Positions 54,260 to 62,621 are shown, counted from the stretch's first letter. The stretch: DNA of 64,000 nt from Aquimarina atlantica (GCF_000626715.1 NZ_AQRA01000010.1:142522-206521), one strand, 5' to 3'. Numbers and translations are program-made. Notes: generated by a model not told the origin, from the letters alone.

Positions 54260-54739
54260 TTATGATTTTGATACGAATTTATTAACCCCATCCTGATCCA
54301 TTTGAACCAGGTACCAATCTTTTAAAAGCTTTGCCCCACTTTTTTCATAAAAATCAATAGCAGCAGTATTCCAATCCAAAACAACCCACTCTACTCTTCG
54401 TACTCCTTTTGATTGAGCATATTTTAATACTTCTTTGTATAATGCACTACCCAAACCAGTTCCTCTCATAGATTCTTTAACGATAAGGTCTTCTAAATGA
54501 ACAGAGCGTCCCTGCCAGGTAGAAAATCGATAATACACCAGGGCTATTCCTACTATTTCATCTTTTACTTCGGCCACAAAACAATGAAAAAGTGGATGAT
54601 CTCCAAAACCTTCACGTATAAGCTCTTCAACAGTTATTTCTACTGCATCAGGTTCTTTTTCAAAAATTGCCAGTTCCTGGATTAAACCCAGTACTTGAGT
54701 CATATCTTCCTCTCTGGCATCTCTAATCACATAATTCAT
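54260..54739 (-). CDS. GNAT acetyltransferase, SSAT-like
   Basis: A 159-residue acetyltransferase: IRDAREEDMTQVLGLIQELAIFEKEPDAVEI, VYYRFSTWQGRSVHLEDLIVKESMRGTGLGSALYKEVL (acetyl-CoA loop RGTGLG) and VLDWNTAAIDFYEKSGAK. The FSTWQGRSVHLEDL stretch is typical of the spermidine/spermine and thialysine acetyltransferase group. The substrate is probably an amine. It lies between aspartokinase (same strand) and fbp (divergent). Confidence 0.82.
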   Translation of the reverse strand: MNYVIRDAREEDMTQVLGLIQELAIFEKEPDAVEITVEELIREGFGDHPLFHCFVAEVKDEIVGIALVYYRFSTWQGRSVHLEDLIVKESMRGTGLGSALYKEVLKYAQSKGVRRVEWVVLDWNTAAIDFYEKSGAKLLKDWYLVQMDQDGVNKFVSKS

Positions 54740-54884
54740 AAAAAAAGTTTATCAAAACTATAAAATATGAACTAGAAATCAGACAATTTTCTAATGTTAT
54801 GCGACCACATTATATATTTTTACAATTCTTAATGAAGTTTAATAATTAAAGCCTCCGAAAACGTTATAGTTACTTAAAAAATAA

Positions 54885-54892
54885 TACTTTTG
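54885..54892 (+). promoter_or_regulatory. -7-like element for fbp
   Basis: TACTTTTG matches TANNTTTG, 22 bp before the fbp ATG, a typical distance in this phylum. Confidence 0.5.
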
Positions 54893-54914
54893 CAGCAACT
54901 AAAATTCACCATAA

Positions 54915-55913
54915 ATGACAAGAAGAAATCAAACCCTAGGAGAATTTATCATAGAAAACCAAAAAGATTTCCCATATGCTAGTGGAGAACTTTCTCGTTT
55001 GATCAACTCTATTCGATTAGCGGCAAAAATGGTGAATCACGAGGTAAACAAAGCAGGATTAGTAGATATAACAGGAGCTGCAGGAGAAACCAACATACAA
55101 GGTGAAGATCAGCAAAAGCTAGATGTGTTAGCTAATGAAACCTTTATCAATACACTAACAAATAGAGAAATTGTATGCGGAATTGCTTCTGAAGAAAATG
55201 ATGAATTTATTACTATAAAAGGCCAAAAAAACGACCATCGCAATAATTATGTGGTGCTTATGGATCCTTTGGATGGAAGTTCTAATATAGACGTTAATGT
55301 TTCTGTAGGAACTATTTTTTCTATCTATCGCAGGATAACCCCTACAGGAACTCCTGTAACTCTGGATGACTTTTTACAACCTGGTAATTTACAAGTGGCA
55401 GCAGGATATATCATTTATGGGACCTCTACCATGCTTGTATATACTACAGGCCATGGTGTTAATGGTTTTACATTAAACCCTGCATTAGGAACGTACTACT
55501 TATCACATCCTAATATGAAATTTCCTAAAGATGGTAACATATACTCGGTAAATGAAGGAAATTATATACATTTCCCACAAGGGATTAAAGATTATATTAA
55601 ATATTGCCAGGAGGAAAAAGAGGATCGCCCATATACTTCTAGATATATTGGTTCTTTGGTAAGCGATATTCATCGTAATATGATAAAAGGAGGAGTTTAC
55701 ATGTATCCAAATACTTCAAAATCTCCTAATGGGAAACTTCGTCTTTTATACGAATGTAATCCTATGGCTTTTATTACAGAACAGGCAGGAGGTAAAGCTA
55801 GTGATGGATACAGACGAATTATGGATATCAAACCCACTCAACTGCACGAGCGTACTCCTTTTATTTGTGGCAGTAAAAATATGGTCGAGAAAGTAGAGTC
55901 ATTTATGAAATAA
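54915..55913 (+). CDS. fbp: Class I fructose-1,6-bisphosphatase
   Basis: A 332-residue enzyme of gluconeogenesis. The metal site is MDPLDGSSNIDVNVSVGTIFSIYRR, with the upstream Glu in GIASEENDEF. The sugar-phosphate region shows YIGSLVSDIHRNMIKGGVYMYP and KLRLLYECNPMAFITEQAGG. Length and order match class I. The N-terminus (MTRRNQTLGEFIIENQKDFPYASGEL) carries the usual regulatory helix. Monocistronic by context: a divergent gene lies upstream and a 242-bp gap downstream. Confidence 0.95.
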   Translation: MTRRNQTLGEFIIENQKDFPYASGELSRLINSIRLAAKMVNHEVNKAGLVDITGAAGETNIQGEDQQKLDVLANETFINTLTNREIVCGIASEENDEFITIKGQKNDHRNNYVVLMDPLDGSSNIDVNVSVGTIFSIYRRITPTGTPVTLDDFLQPGNLQVAAGYIIYGTSTMLVYTTGHGVNGFTLNPALGTYYLSHPNMKFPKDGNIYSVNEGNYIHFPQGIKDYIKYCQEEKEDRPYTSRYIGSLVSDIHRNMIKGGVYMYPNTSKSPNGKLRLLYECNPMAFITEQAGGKASDGYRRIMDIKPTQLHERTPFICGSKNMVEKVESFMK

Positions 55914-56155
55914 GTCTAAATAGATCAAAATAACCTTATTTTTTACTATCCTTGTATATCGAATATTTGTTTTACATAAAACTTCGGTATATCCTCACCC
56001 CAAAATTTAAAAATAAAACGTACAACATAATCTTTTTAAAAGAATAAGATTTTGAATTGAGAAAATTAACATTATCGCCATTATAGCGGCTTTTTTAACG
56101 TTTTTATGTTAATTTTACGTAAGTTCATAATTAAGAATCTAATAAACCGATTAAA

Positions 56156-56509
56156 ATGGCTAAAGAAAATAAAGCTGTTGAAGAAAAAGTTGCTGATGAC
56201 CCTTCTTCAAAAATAGAAGCAATAAAGAATCTGATCTTTGGAGAAAATATTGCAGCTTATAACTCAGAGTTTGAAAAAGTAAAAAAAGAAATTGCTTCAA
56301 AAAAGAAAGAACTTGAAGACTTTATCGATGATACTCGTAAAGAGTTAAACCAAGCAATCGACAACTTAAGTACAGATATAAATATCAGAATCACTGAATT
56401 AGAAGATAATTTAGCTGACAAAACCGATATGCTGGATGCCAAAAAAGTTGATAAAAAAACATTGGGAGATCTCCTTATCAACCTAGGTGAAAAAATCAAC
56501 CAAAAATAA
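56156..56509 (+). CDS. Coiled-coil protein, first gene of GTPase operon
   Basis: A 117-residue, highly charged and almost wholly helical protein. Residues 18-90 form a coiled coil (FEKVKKEIASKKKELEDFIDDTRKELNQAIDNL). Its first conserved stretch (KIEAIKNLIFGENIAAYNSEFEKV) resembles the start of the next protein (KLKILKELLFTEEHEFADSIAQKV), so the two may share a binding surface. No known domain. It is 18 bp before the next gene and is the first of four genes ending at 59374. I infer a scaffold or GTPase-partner role. Confidence 0.7.
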   Translation: MAKENKAVEEKVADDPSSKIEAIKNLIFGENIAAYNSEFEKVKKEIASKKKELEDFIDDTRKELNQAIDNLSTDINIRITELEDNLADKTDMLDAKKVDKKTLGDLLINLGEKINQK

Positions 56510-56527
56510 TCCAATCTATCCAAAAGT

Positions 56528-57352
56528 ATGGAAGAGCAGGATAAACTTAAAATTCTTAAAGAACTTCTTTTTACAGAAGAACACGAATTTGCCGATTCCA
56601 TTGCTCAAAAAGTTGATGATTTAGCCAAAATTGTCCATCAAAAAAAAGAACTCTCCCATAAAGTTGATCCTATTATTGATGATAAATTAGAGGAATTCGT
56701 GCAGGAAATCCCTAATACCTTAGGACCAACTATTACAGAAACATTACGAGAAGAAATTAAAAACTCTCAAGACGCTGTAGTAGAAGCCCTATTTCCTATC
56801 ATTGGTAAAATGATCAAGAAATATATCGCTCATGAAATGAAATTATTGAGCGAAAACATTAGCAGAAAAACAAAAAAAGCATTTTCTTTTAGAAACTGGT
56901 TTCGTAGAACCAAAGCTAAGGTTCAAGGAGTTAGCGAAGGAGATCTTGCTATTATGGATTATGCAAAACCAAGGCTAATCCAAATGTTTGTTATCGAAAA
57001 AAACTCTGGTATATTAATTGCAGATTATAGCCCGTTATCGGAAGGTACCATAGATAAAGAGATGGTTGCCGGAATGCTTACAGCAATAAAAAGTTTTGTT
57101 GAAGATGCTTTTGAAGGAGGAAATCAAAATTTAGAACTTATAGAGTATGAATTGTATACTATACACATACAAAATTTTTATTCATATTATGTAGCAGCAG
57201 TAATTTCTGGAGCATATACTATGATGTTTAAAGAAGTTCTGGAAGATCAGATTATAGATTTTGCCAAAAATAATATTTCTAGCAAAGACTTAGAAAACAG
57301 TACCCTTTTTACTAAAAAATTAAAAAAACATTTTGCAGATGAAATTGTCTAA
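56528..57352 (+). CDS. Longin/roadblock-like protein, GTPase-associated
   Basis: A 274-residue protein. The N-terminal helical half (LKELLFTEEHEFADSIAQKVDDL ... ALFPIIGKMIKKYIAHEM ... FRNWFRRTKAKVQGVSEG) and the following alpha-beta half (RLIQMFVIEKNSGILIADYS ... DKEMVAGMLTAIKSFVEDAFEGG ... YYVAAVISGAY) match the layout I know from the N-terminal region of certain bacterial OmpA-family proteins. There a VxLIxRxTGLLL strand and a MVSGMLTAIQDFVRDSF helix form a longin/roadblock-like fold. The OmpA part is absent here and a small GTPase gene overlaps the stop instead. Roadblock folds regulate small GTPases, so a GAP- or GEF-like role is inferred. Confidence 0.68.
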   Translation: MEEQDKLKILKELLFTEEHEFADSIAQKVDDLAKIVHQKKELSHKVDPIIDDKLEEFVQEIPNTLGPTITETLREEIKNSQDAVVEALFPIIGKMIKKYIAHEMKLLSENISRKTKKAFSFRNWFRRTKAKVQGVSEGDLAIMDYAKPRLIQMFVIEKNSGILIADYSPLSEGTIDKEMVAGMLTAIKSFVEDAFEGGNQNLELIEYELYTIHIQNFYSYYVAAVISGAYTMMFKEVLEDQIIDFAKNNISSKDLENSTLFTKKLKKHFADEIV

Positions 57353-57833
57353 AAAAGTAGTCCTTTTAGGACACTTTGGTGTCGGAAAAACGTCTCTATT
57401 CAGACGTTTTATGGACAACGAATTTTCTGAAGAATACAAGGTAACCCTTGGAGTCCAAATAAAAAAGAAATTAATACAACTACCTGATGGTAGAGAATTA
57501 TCAATGATCATCTGGGATACAGAAGGACATTCTATTAGCATTGAAGACACCAGAAAATCATATCTTCTTGGTTCACATGCCTTTATTTATGTCTTTGATC
57601 TTACCAGAGAAGAAACATATGCAACGCTTACCAAAGATCTAGAATACCTTAAAGAAAACTACATCAAAGTACCCGCCAGAGTATTAGGTAATAAACTCGA
57701 CCTGGTTAACGAAAAAGAAATCAGACGTCAACTTACCGAAAAAAATATTCCTTTTGATGGTCTAACCAGTGCTAAAACAAATAAAAATGTCGAGAGTTTC
57801 TTTTTAGATTTGGCAGAAGAAATAACCAAGTGA
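57339..57833 (+). CDS. Ras/Rab-like small GTPase
   Basis: A 164-residue G protein started at the ATG of MKLSKKVVLLGHFG, which overlaps the previous gene by 14 bases. All G motifs are visible: G1 GHFGVGKTS, a switch I Thr (KVTLGVQ), G3 WDTEGH (Glu where Ras has Ala), G4 NKLD and G5 TSAKTN. Residue after DTxG is His rather than Gln, so intrinsic hydrolysis may differ. The eukaryote-like compact size, without a kinase or COR domain, is uncommon in bacteria outside MglA-type systems. Neighbours on both sides suggest a GTPase-controlled signalling unit. Confidence 0.88.
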   Translation: MKLSKKVVLLGHFGVGKTSLFRRFMDNEFSEEYKVTLGVQIKKKLIQLPDGRELSMIIWDTEGHSISIEDTRKSYLLGSHAFIYVFDLTREETYATLTKDLEYLKENYIKVPARVLGNKLDLVNEKEIRRQLTEKNIPFDGLTSAKTNKNVESFFLDLAEEITK

Positions 57834-57835
57834 GC

Positions 57836-59374
57836 ATGACGAAACATCAAAACGACCATTCGCAATTTAATCCTCAAGTACAAATCATTCATGTTACTTA
57901 TGATAATATCATTACAGAAAGTGATCATACTTTTTTTAATTGGAAAGAAGGTACACTAATTTTTGATGCTCATCCCTTTTTTGAAATCCTTCGGGAATTT
58001 GAAAAAAACACCTCTGGTAAAAAAGCATTAAACTTTCCTTGTATTCACTTAGAAGATGGTGAAACAGAAAAGATTTGCGACATCACATTTACTCTTGAAA
58101 AAGAAGAAATCATAATTATTCTTTTTGATTATACAGGAAAATATAAAGACCTGAATCAAATAGCACAACAAAAAAATGAATCCATTTTATTAGCCAAAGA
58201 ACTCGAGCTTAAGAACAAATACCTTCTTGAAAAAGAAGAATTTAAGAATAGTTTTATTGCTAATATCAATCATGAGATAAGAACGCCTCTCACAAGTATA
58301 TTAGGGTTTGTAGAAGTTCTCGAAAAAACCAAACTAACCTTCGAGCAAGAAGAGCTTGCCAGGATTATAAAAAGAGAAAGTCTGCATCTTAATGCCCTTA
58401 TAGATGATATGATTGATCTGTCTAAAATAGAATCAGGAAAACTAAAAATTGTAGAAGAACGTTTTGCTTTTCACAATTTGATAGATGGGTTTCGTGAATC
58501 CTATGCTAAGGTAGCCGAAGAAAAACAAATTACTTTTGAGACCAATATAGATCCTAGTATCCAGGAATATCTTATCGGGGACAGGACCAGGATATATCAA
58601 ATTTTAAATAACATCTTAACCAATGCTTTTAAATTTACCGAAGAAGGGAAAGTAATTTTTTCGGTAACCAAAAATTATCAGCGCACCAATAAACTAAGTC
58701 TTAATTTTAAAATTGAAGACACCGGGATTGGGATTATGGAAGAAAACATCCCTTATCTTTTTGAGCGATTTACTCGTTTTGATCTCGACAAACGAATTTC
58801 TGGGACTGGTCTTGGGTTGGCAATAGTAAAAAACCTGGTAGATCTTTTAAATGGAGAAGTAAAGGTAACCAGTGAACCCGAAAAAGGAACTACGTTTAAT
58901 ATAAAACTCCCGTTTAAATTTGAGATCATAAAAACGACCCCGACACGAAAGAAGAAAAAATATAAATTGCCAAAAAGTGCAACCAAATACAGAATTCTGG
59001 TTGTAGAAGATGAAGAAATAACACAGTACCTAATTATGAAGGTATTGATCTCGCAAGGTAACTTTTTTGTCGACATCGCTATTAACGGCGAAGAGGCTAT
59101 TAACTATATCGAGCGACGTAAATATGATTTGATTTTAATGGATCTTACCGTTTCTAAAATCGATGGATATCAAGCTACACATATGATTCGAAATAATTAT
59201 GGAGACAAGTTTATTTCTGAGGTACCTATTATTGGTTTTTCTGGCAAAGCTAATGATGCAGCCAGAGATAAATGTATACGATCCGGGATGGATGATTTTA
59301 TAGCCAAACCCTTCGAGCAAGAAGAATTGATTTATAAAATCACAAAACAAATAGCAAAAAAGGCAGCCGATTAA
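57836..59374 (+). CDS. Hybrid sensor histidine kinase with receiver
   Basis: A 512-residue cytosolic protein started at ATG 57836; a GTG six bases earlier overlaps the GTPase stop and is possible. An N-terminal PAS-like sensor (HTFFNWKEGTLIFDAHPFFEILREF ... IIILFDYTG) is followed by a coiled coil, HisKA (FIANINHEIRTPLTSILGF), HATPase (NNILTNAFKFTEEG, EDTGIGIMEENI, GTGLGLAI) and a C-terminal receiver (ILVVEDEEITQYL, phospho-Asp in LILMDLTVSKIDG, Lys in FIAKPFEQEEL). There is no TM segment, so it senses an internal cue, perhaps the GTPase encoded just before it (inference). A terminator overlaps the stop. Confidence 0.9.
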   Translation: MTKHQNDHSQFNPQVQIIHVTYDNIITESDHTFFNWKEGTLIFDAHPFFEILREFEKNTSGKKALNFPCIHLEDGETEKICDITFTLEKEEIIIILFDYTGKYKDLNQIAQQKNESILLAKELELKNKYLLEKEEFKNSFIANINHEIRTPLTSILGFVEVLEKTKLTFEQEELARIIKRESLHLNALIDDMIDLSKIESGKLKIVEERFAFHNLIDGFRESYAKVAEEKQITFETNIDPSIQEYLIGDRTRIYQILNNILTNAFKFTEEGKVIFSVTKNYQRTNKLSLNFKIEDTGIGIMEENIPYLFERFTRFDLDKRISGTGLGLAIVKNLVDLLNGEVKVTSEPEKGTTFNIKLPFKFEIIKTTPTRKKKKYKLPKSATKYRILVVEDEEITQYLIMKVLISQGNFFVDIAINGEEAINYIERRKYDLILMDLTVSKIDGYQATHMIRNNYGDKFISEVPIIGFSGKANDAARDKCIRSGMDDFIAKPFEQEELIYKITKQIAKKAAD

Positions 59375-59386
59375 GCTGCCTTTTTT
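59356..59386 (+). terminator. Terminator overlapping the hybrid kinase stop codon
   Basis: AAAAAGGCAGC and GCTGCCTTTTTT around CGATTAA; the stop codon is inside the loop. It closes the four-gene GTPase operon. Confidence 0.88.
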
Positions 59387-59409
59387 ATGATTTAAAAAAT
59401 AGATCTTTA

Positions 59410-59841
59410 TTATCTATTCATATTTTTAACTTCTTCTTCAAAAGTATCACTATCTACTCCTTGATGAACCAGATTTAAAGCCTTATCAACGATGTATTTT
59501 GCATTTTCTGGATTAAATCCAAGCCCAATACTCAGTTTTTCTAATAAAACCACTTGGCCTTCACCCTTTACATGATCTGCATATACCATTCTAGCTAAAT
59601 CATATAATCGCTCAAGTCTTCGCTCATAGCTTGTAGGAGGATTAATTGGGTGTGTACTATAATCTTTTAAAATTTCTTTGTAATCATTATCAGAAATATC
59701 CAGTCTTCTCGCTAATCTATCTAAAAAAGCCTTCTCTTCGTCGGTAATCACTCCATCACTCATCGCTATTTTTACAATTGCTGCAAAATGGTCCTGGTTT
59801 CTTTTCTGAAATCCGCTATCAAATAAATCAGATATTGACAT
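59410..59841 (-). CDS. TerB-family protein
   Basis: A 143-residue helical protein started at MSISDLFDSGFQKRNQDHF; the longer frame adds nine residues not expected for the family. HFAAIVKIAMSDGVITDEEKAFLDRLARRLDIS is the TerB metal-binding helix pair with the DGxxxxEE pattern. TerB proteins belong to tellurite and general stress systems and often stand alone, as here. Convergent with the GTPase operon. Confidence 0.82.
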   Translation of the reverse strand: MSISDLFDSGFQKRNQDHFAAIVKIAMSDGVITDEEKAFLDRLARRLDISDNDYKEILKDYSTHPINPPTSYERRLERLYDLARMVYADHVKGEGQVVLLEKLSIGLGFNPENAKYIVDKALNLVHQGVDSDTFEEEVKNMNR

Positions 59842-59868
59842 TGTATACTTTTGTTTAATTTGCCGCAA

Positions 59869-60281
59869 ATATAACTAAACTATATACCTTTTAAAATTAA
59901 TAATTGTCATTTTTTAGTTTAAAATAATTTCTTATGCTAGACGCTATTCTTATGAATAGAAAAAGAGTACAAAAAAGTCTTCGTGAGTTTGATAAAAAAC
60001 AATCAGTACCCTTCCCTATCTCACAACAGCTACTAAACATTCTAAAAAACACATATTTGAGTAATATATTCTTGTAGCGATTTTAAATATAGTTGTATCG
60101 AGATTATTGTGAATTCTTTATAAAAAAATCAAGTATCCAATCATATTATTGATTCATTTTTAAAACAGCAACATCTTCAACCTATTGTTATTCTTTACTT
60201 TACAGCGTTTTTAATTTTTTGGCACGGCAATTGTTTATAGTATATCCAAAGATGTATTACTAATTTAAAAATGATAAAAAC
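59869..60281. other. Gap downstream of terB
   Basis: 413 bp of AT-rich DNA. It holds one weakly supported small ORF (59934-60077, listed separately) and no repeat or RNA that I can name. Confidence 0.5.
59934..60077 (+). CDS. Doubtful 47-residue ORF
   Basis: Reads MLDAILMNRKRVQKSLREF and ends NTYLSNIFL. It is basic and helical in its first half. No family is recognised, and there is no clear promoter or ribosome site. It may be a gene remnant. Confidence 0.25.
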   Translation: MLDAILMNRKRVQKSLREFDKKQSVPFPISQQLLNILKNTYLSNIFL

Positions 60282-60380
60282 ATGAAAACATTATACATTA
60301 AATTCGGATTAAATTTTAAACCATTTATTAATTTCATAAAACAACTACCTGCGTCTTCTAGTTATGCGATACACCGATAA
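60282..60380 (+). CDS. Possible 32-residue peptide gene
   Basis: Reads MKTLYIKFGLNFKPF and ends QLPASSSYAIHR. It is basic, with a hydrophobic centre. A perfect 8-bp dyad (CCGATAAG / CTTATCGG, 60374-60417) starts inside its stop region, and a terminator follows at 60437-60472, so a short transcript with this peptide is plausible. No family is known to me. Confidence 0.35.
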   Translation: MKTLYIKFGLNFKPFINFIKQLPASSSYAIHR

Positions 60381-60436
60381 GCCATGAGAAGATATAGGAT
60401 CGTACCACTCTTATCGGGACTGGTATATAAAATGTA

Positions 60437-60472
60437 AAAAAGCGAGGTAATTTTGATCTCGTTTTTTTTGTT
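60437..60472 (+). terminator. Terminator of the small peptide/RNA transcript
   Basis: CGAGGT pairs with ATCTCG (one G-U), followed by a run of eight T. It lies 56 bp after the 32-codon ORF. Confidence 0.6.
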
Positions 60473-60720
60473 TGCATAAGGTATACTGTTAGTTTATATA
60501 AAATTATTAATTCCCATGCATTCTATACTTTAATATATTTTATTTTCTCTGACCTAGCCAAGTTTTAACGACACCCGTCACAACCTTAGGATACACACTA
60601 TCTTGGTTTAAGATAGTATCGGGTAAGAATTTCATTTTATAAAACTAGAAAAAGGTATACAGAAGGTACTTACAAAGTACCCTCCCTCTACTACAGAAGT
60701 ACCCCACCCCCAGTACAAAC
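60473..60720. other. Gap with short inverted repeats
   Basis: No gene. It contains ACTATCTT-5-AAGATAGT (60597-60617) and GGTACTT/AAGTACC (about 60665-60690). The phrase GACACCCGTCAC near 60570 recurs near 62583, so parts of this stretch are scattered locus debris. Confidence 0.45.
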
Positions 60721-60793
60721 TGTATCGTCCTAAAAAAAGTTTACAGTTTTTATTTAAATCCTGATATATGTTTACTGTTACTATTTAATCCTA

Positions 60794-61267
60794 TTATTGG
60801 TTTACAATAATAGGATTTTTCACATAATAATTCTTCCATAGTTTTTCAGTTTTCATATTAGTTTGATGTACTTGATTTGGAGTAAGGTTTCCTATACTCA
60901 TGTGGGGTCTTTCATTATTATATAGTTTTATTACTGTGTTTAATAATTCTTTTGCTTGCTGTAGATTTTCTACTTGATAATCATTTAAATACTCCTCTTT
61001 TATAATCCCATTAACTCTTTCTGCAATTGGATTTTCTAACGGATCTCCTTGTTGTGTCATACTGATATTAATATTGTAGTTTTTCAATACTTCAACATAC
61101 TCATTACTACAATACTGAGTTCCTCTATCTGAATGATGAATAAGCGATGAATGATGCTCAGGTAAGGTTGATATTGCCATTTGTAAAGCTTCAATAGTGG
61201 CTGTAGTTTGTAAGTGATTTGCTAAATGATATCCGACTATTTTTCTGGAATAAACATCTGTAATCAA
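60794..61267 (-). pseudogene. Truncated IS3-family transposase (OrfB integrase core)
   Basis: 157 residues of the C-terminal part of OrfB: ITDVYSRKIVGYHLANHL (first catalytic Asp), HHSDRGTQYCS (second Asp), PIAERVNGIIKEEYL (Glu) and YNNERPHMSIGNLTPNQ. The frame extends a few codons upstream as DTYISLITD, then runs into the second copy of the IS end, so the N-terminal half and OrfA are gone. Not functional. Confidence 0.85.
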
Positions 61268-61277
61268 ACTAATGTAT

Positions 61278-61416
61278 GTATCGTCCTAAAAAAAGTTTAC
61301 AGTTTTTAATTCGCCCTACCCTAATTATTACAATCTAATAAATAAGATTAAAATATAGATGTAAATCTATTTTAGGATTAAGTATAAATATGTAACCTCT
61401 TTTTAGGACGGACAAC
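61278..61416. repeat. MITE-like piece with IS ends
   Basis: 139 bp bounded by TGTATCGTCCTAAAAAAAG and its near inverted repeat ending GGACGGACAAC. The inside is AT-rich with small dyads (AATCTAATAAATAAGATT; ATAGATGTAAATCTAT) and no coding sequence. The shared ends point to mobilisation by the IS3-type transposase. Confidence 0.5.
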
Positions 61417-61456
61417 TTACAGTTTGATTTTTTAATCACTCTTTTGCGAAGCGAGA

Positions 61457-61711
61457 TTAATCAAAAAATAAAATTATTATCACAATAACAAGAATTGTGA
61501 AAGCAATACCAATTTCAGAATTAGTCATGTTATTCCCAAAGGCATCTCTGCTTTTAAAGTCAAAAGTTTTCCAGATATCCGTAAATAATACTTTTTCTTG
61601 TTTTATAATTCTTAAATAACAAAACCTTATGATTGCTCCAATAAATTCTAATATTATCATATAAATTTTAATATGAAAAAACAACTCCTTTCTAAAACCA
61701 AAAACAGCCAT
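61457..61711 (-). CDS. Small orphan membrane ORF
   Basis: 84 residues with two hydrophobic helices (about residues 17-33 and 66-83). The proposed start codon lies inside a terminator-like hairpin (61700-61737), so the true start may be internal or the ORF may be the remnant of an immunity or orphan gene of the RHS locus. No family recognised. Confidence 0.4.
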   Translation of the reverse strand: MAVFGFRKELFFHIKIYMIILEFIGAIIRFCYLRIIKQEKVLFTDIWKTFDFKSRDAFGNNMTNSEIGIAFTILVIVIIILFFD

Positions 61712-61737
61712 ATCTTTTTACAAACGTGACTGTTTTT
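61700..61737 (-). terminator. Cassette terminator 1
   Basis: AAAAACAG (61700-61707) and CTGTTTTT (61730-61737) with an inner CA/TG pair. The same hairpin, in the same sequence context followed by TTACTCATAC, recurs at 62501-62542. Confidence 0.6.
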
Positions 61738-61848
61738 ACTGTATTGTTACCTCTTATTACTTACTCATACAAGGTACTAGTGTGGACACTAGCACTAGCG
61801 ATCATTGCAAAGACATACTATACCCGAGCGGGGCCTCATACACACCAT

Positions 61849-62441
61849 CTATTTGGACAATCCCAACAAAACTCCATCACTATCTATCTTTAAAATTGTT
61901 TCATCATCCTGGTAGTTTCTTGCACTACTATATTTCCAATCAATAGGATCGGTTACAAAACCTGATTCAATTGGATTAGCATGAATATAATCTATTTTTT
62001 GTTGAATAACTTTATCTGACCACAATTCTATAGGTTTATTATGATGCTGCCAGAATTGATATGTACTCACATTACCTTTTTCCTTCCCTGTCTTTTCAAA
62101 CATCCATAATAACCATTCTTTTCTACTTTCTCTAGAGTTTTCTACTATAGCTTCAATTACTTTTTTAGTAGTATGTTTTTTAAAATCACGAATTAATCCT
62201 GATGGATCGTTATTTGATGAACGAAATACAAAATGCACCCTTCGACAAGCTCAAGACAGGCATGACTTGGCATAAAACAATAGGCATACACCTCCATCCC
62301 TTTATGTTTTCTGCAATATGATACGCTCTTTGCTAAAATCGATAAATATTTCTCTCTTATAAATACATCAATCCAATATACAGTAGCAAAACTTACAAAA
62401 TAAAGACTCGATTTATTATGGAACTTATATTTTCTACTCAT
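61849..62441 (-). pseudogene. REP-associated tyrosine transposase (RAYT), broken
   Basis: Both parts of a Y1_Tnp/TnpA-REP protein are present. The first, from MSRKYKFHNKSSLYFVSFATVYWIDVFIREKY, runs to YCFMPSH. The second resumes at HFVFRSSNNDPSGLIRDFKKHTTKKVIEAI and carries QKIDYIHANPIESGFV (catalytic Tyr) and WKYSSARNYQ. The original HVH (HUH) motif is split by exactly 23 inserted bases, which also shifts the frame. Without the insert the gene would be intact. RAYTs move or maintain REP palindromes. Confidence 0.85.
62239..62261. repeat. 23-bp REP-like insertion inside the RAYT gene
   Basis: The + strand insert starts CCTTCGACAAGCTCAAG. Removing it restores PSH-VHF in frame. TTCGACAAGCTCA is, to my knowledge, the core of a very common REP-like repeat in Bacteroidota. 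Confidence 0.75.
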
Positions 62442-62500
62442 ACTGCCAAAATACAAACAGTAAGTTTCATTTTTTGAAACTATAAAATTTATTACAATAT

Positions 62501-62542
62501 AAAAACAGCCACAACTTATTTTACAAGATCATGACTGTTTTT
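62501..62542 (-). terminator. Cassette terminator 2 (end of RHS-immunity unit)
   Basis: AAAAACAG (62501-62508) and CTGTTTTT (62535-62542), placed 80 bp after the stop of the putative immunity gene. A near copy of terminator 1. Confidence 0.65.
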
Positions 62543-62621
62543 ACTGTTATCTACTTACTCATACCCTGCCAATCTTTATCGGCACCCGTCACAGACGAGC
62601 GCTAGCGGGAGGAGACACTAG

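Larger units (their letters stand above)
60721..61416 (-). mobile_element. IS3-family remnant with mini-element
   Basis: The 31-bp end sequence TGTATCGTCCTAAAAAAAG... occurs twice in the same orientation (60721 and 61278). A matching inverted end, TTTTTAGGACGGACAAC, lies at about 61400-61416. Between the two direct copies is a 5'-truncated DDE transposase. Between the second copy and the inverted end is a 139-bp piece with no gene. The layout fits one truncated IS abutting a deletion derivative that kept both ends. Confidence 0.7.

Noticed and set aside
61457..61711. Toxin of a type I toxin-antitoxin pair
   Set aside because: Two hydrophobic helices alone do not support it; there is no antisense RNA promoter that I can see, and the start codon lies in a hairpin.
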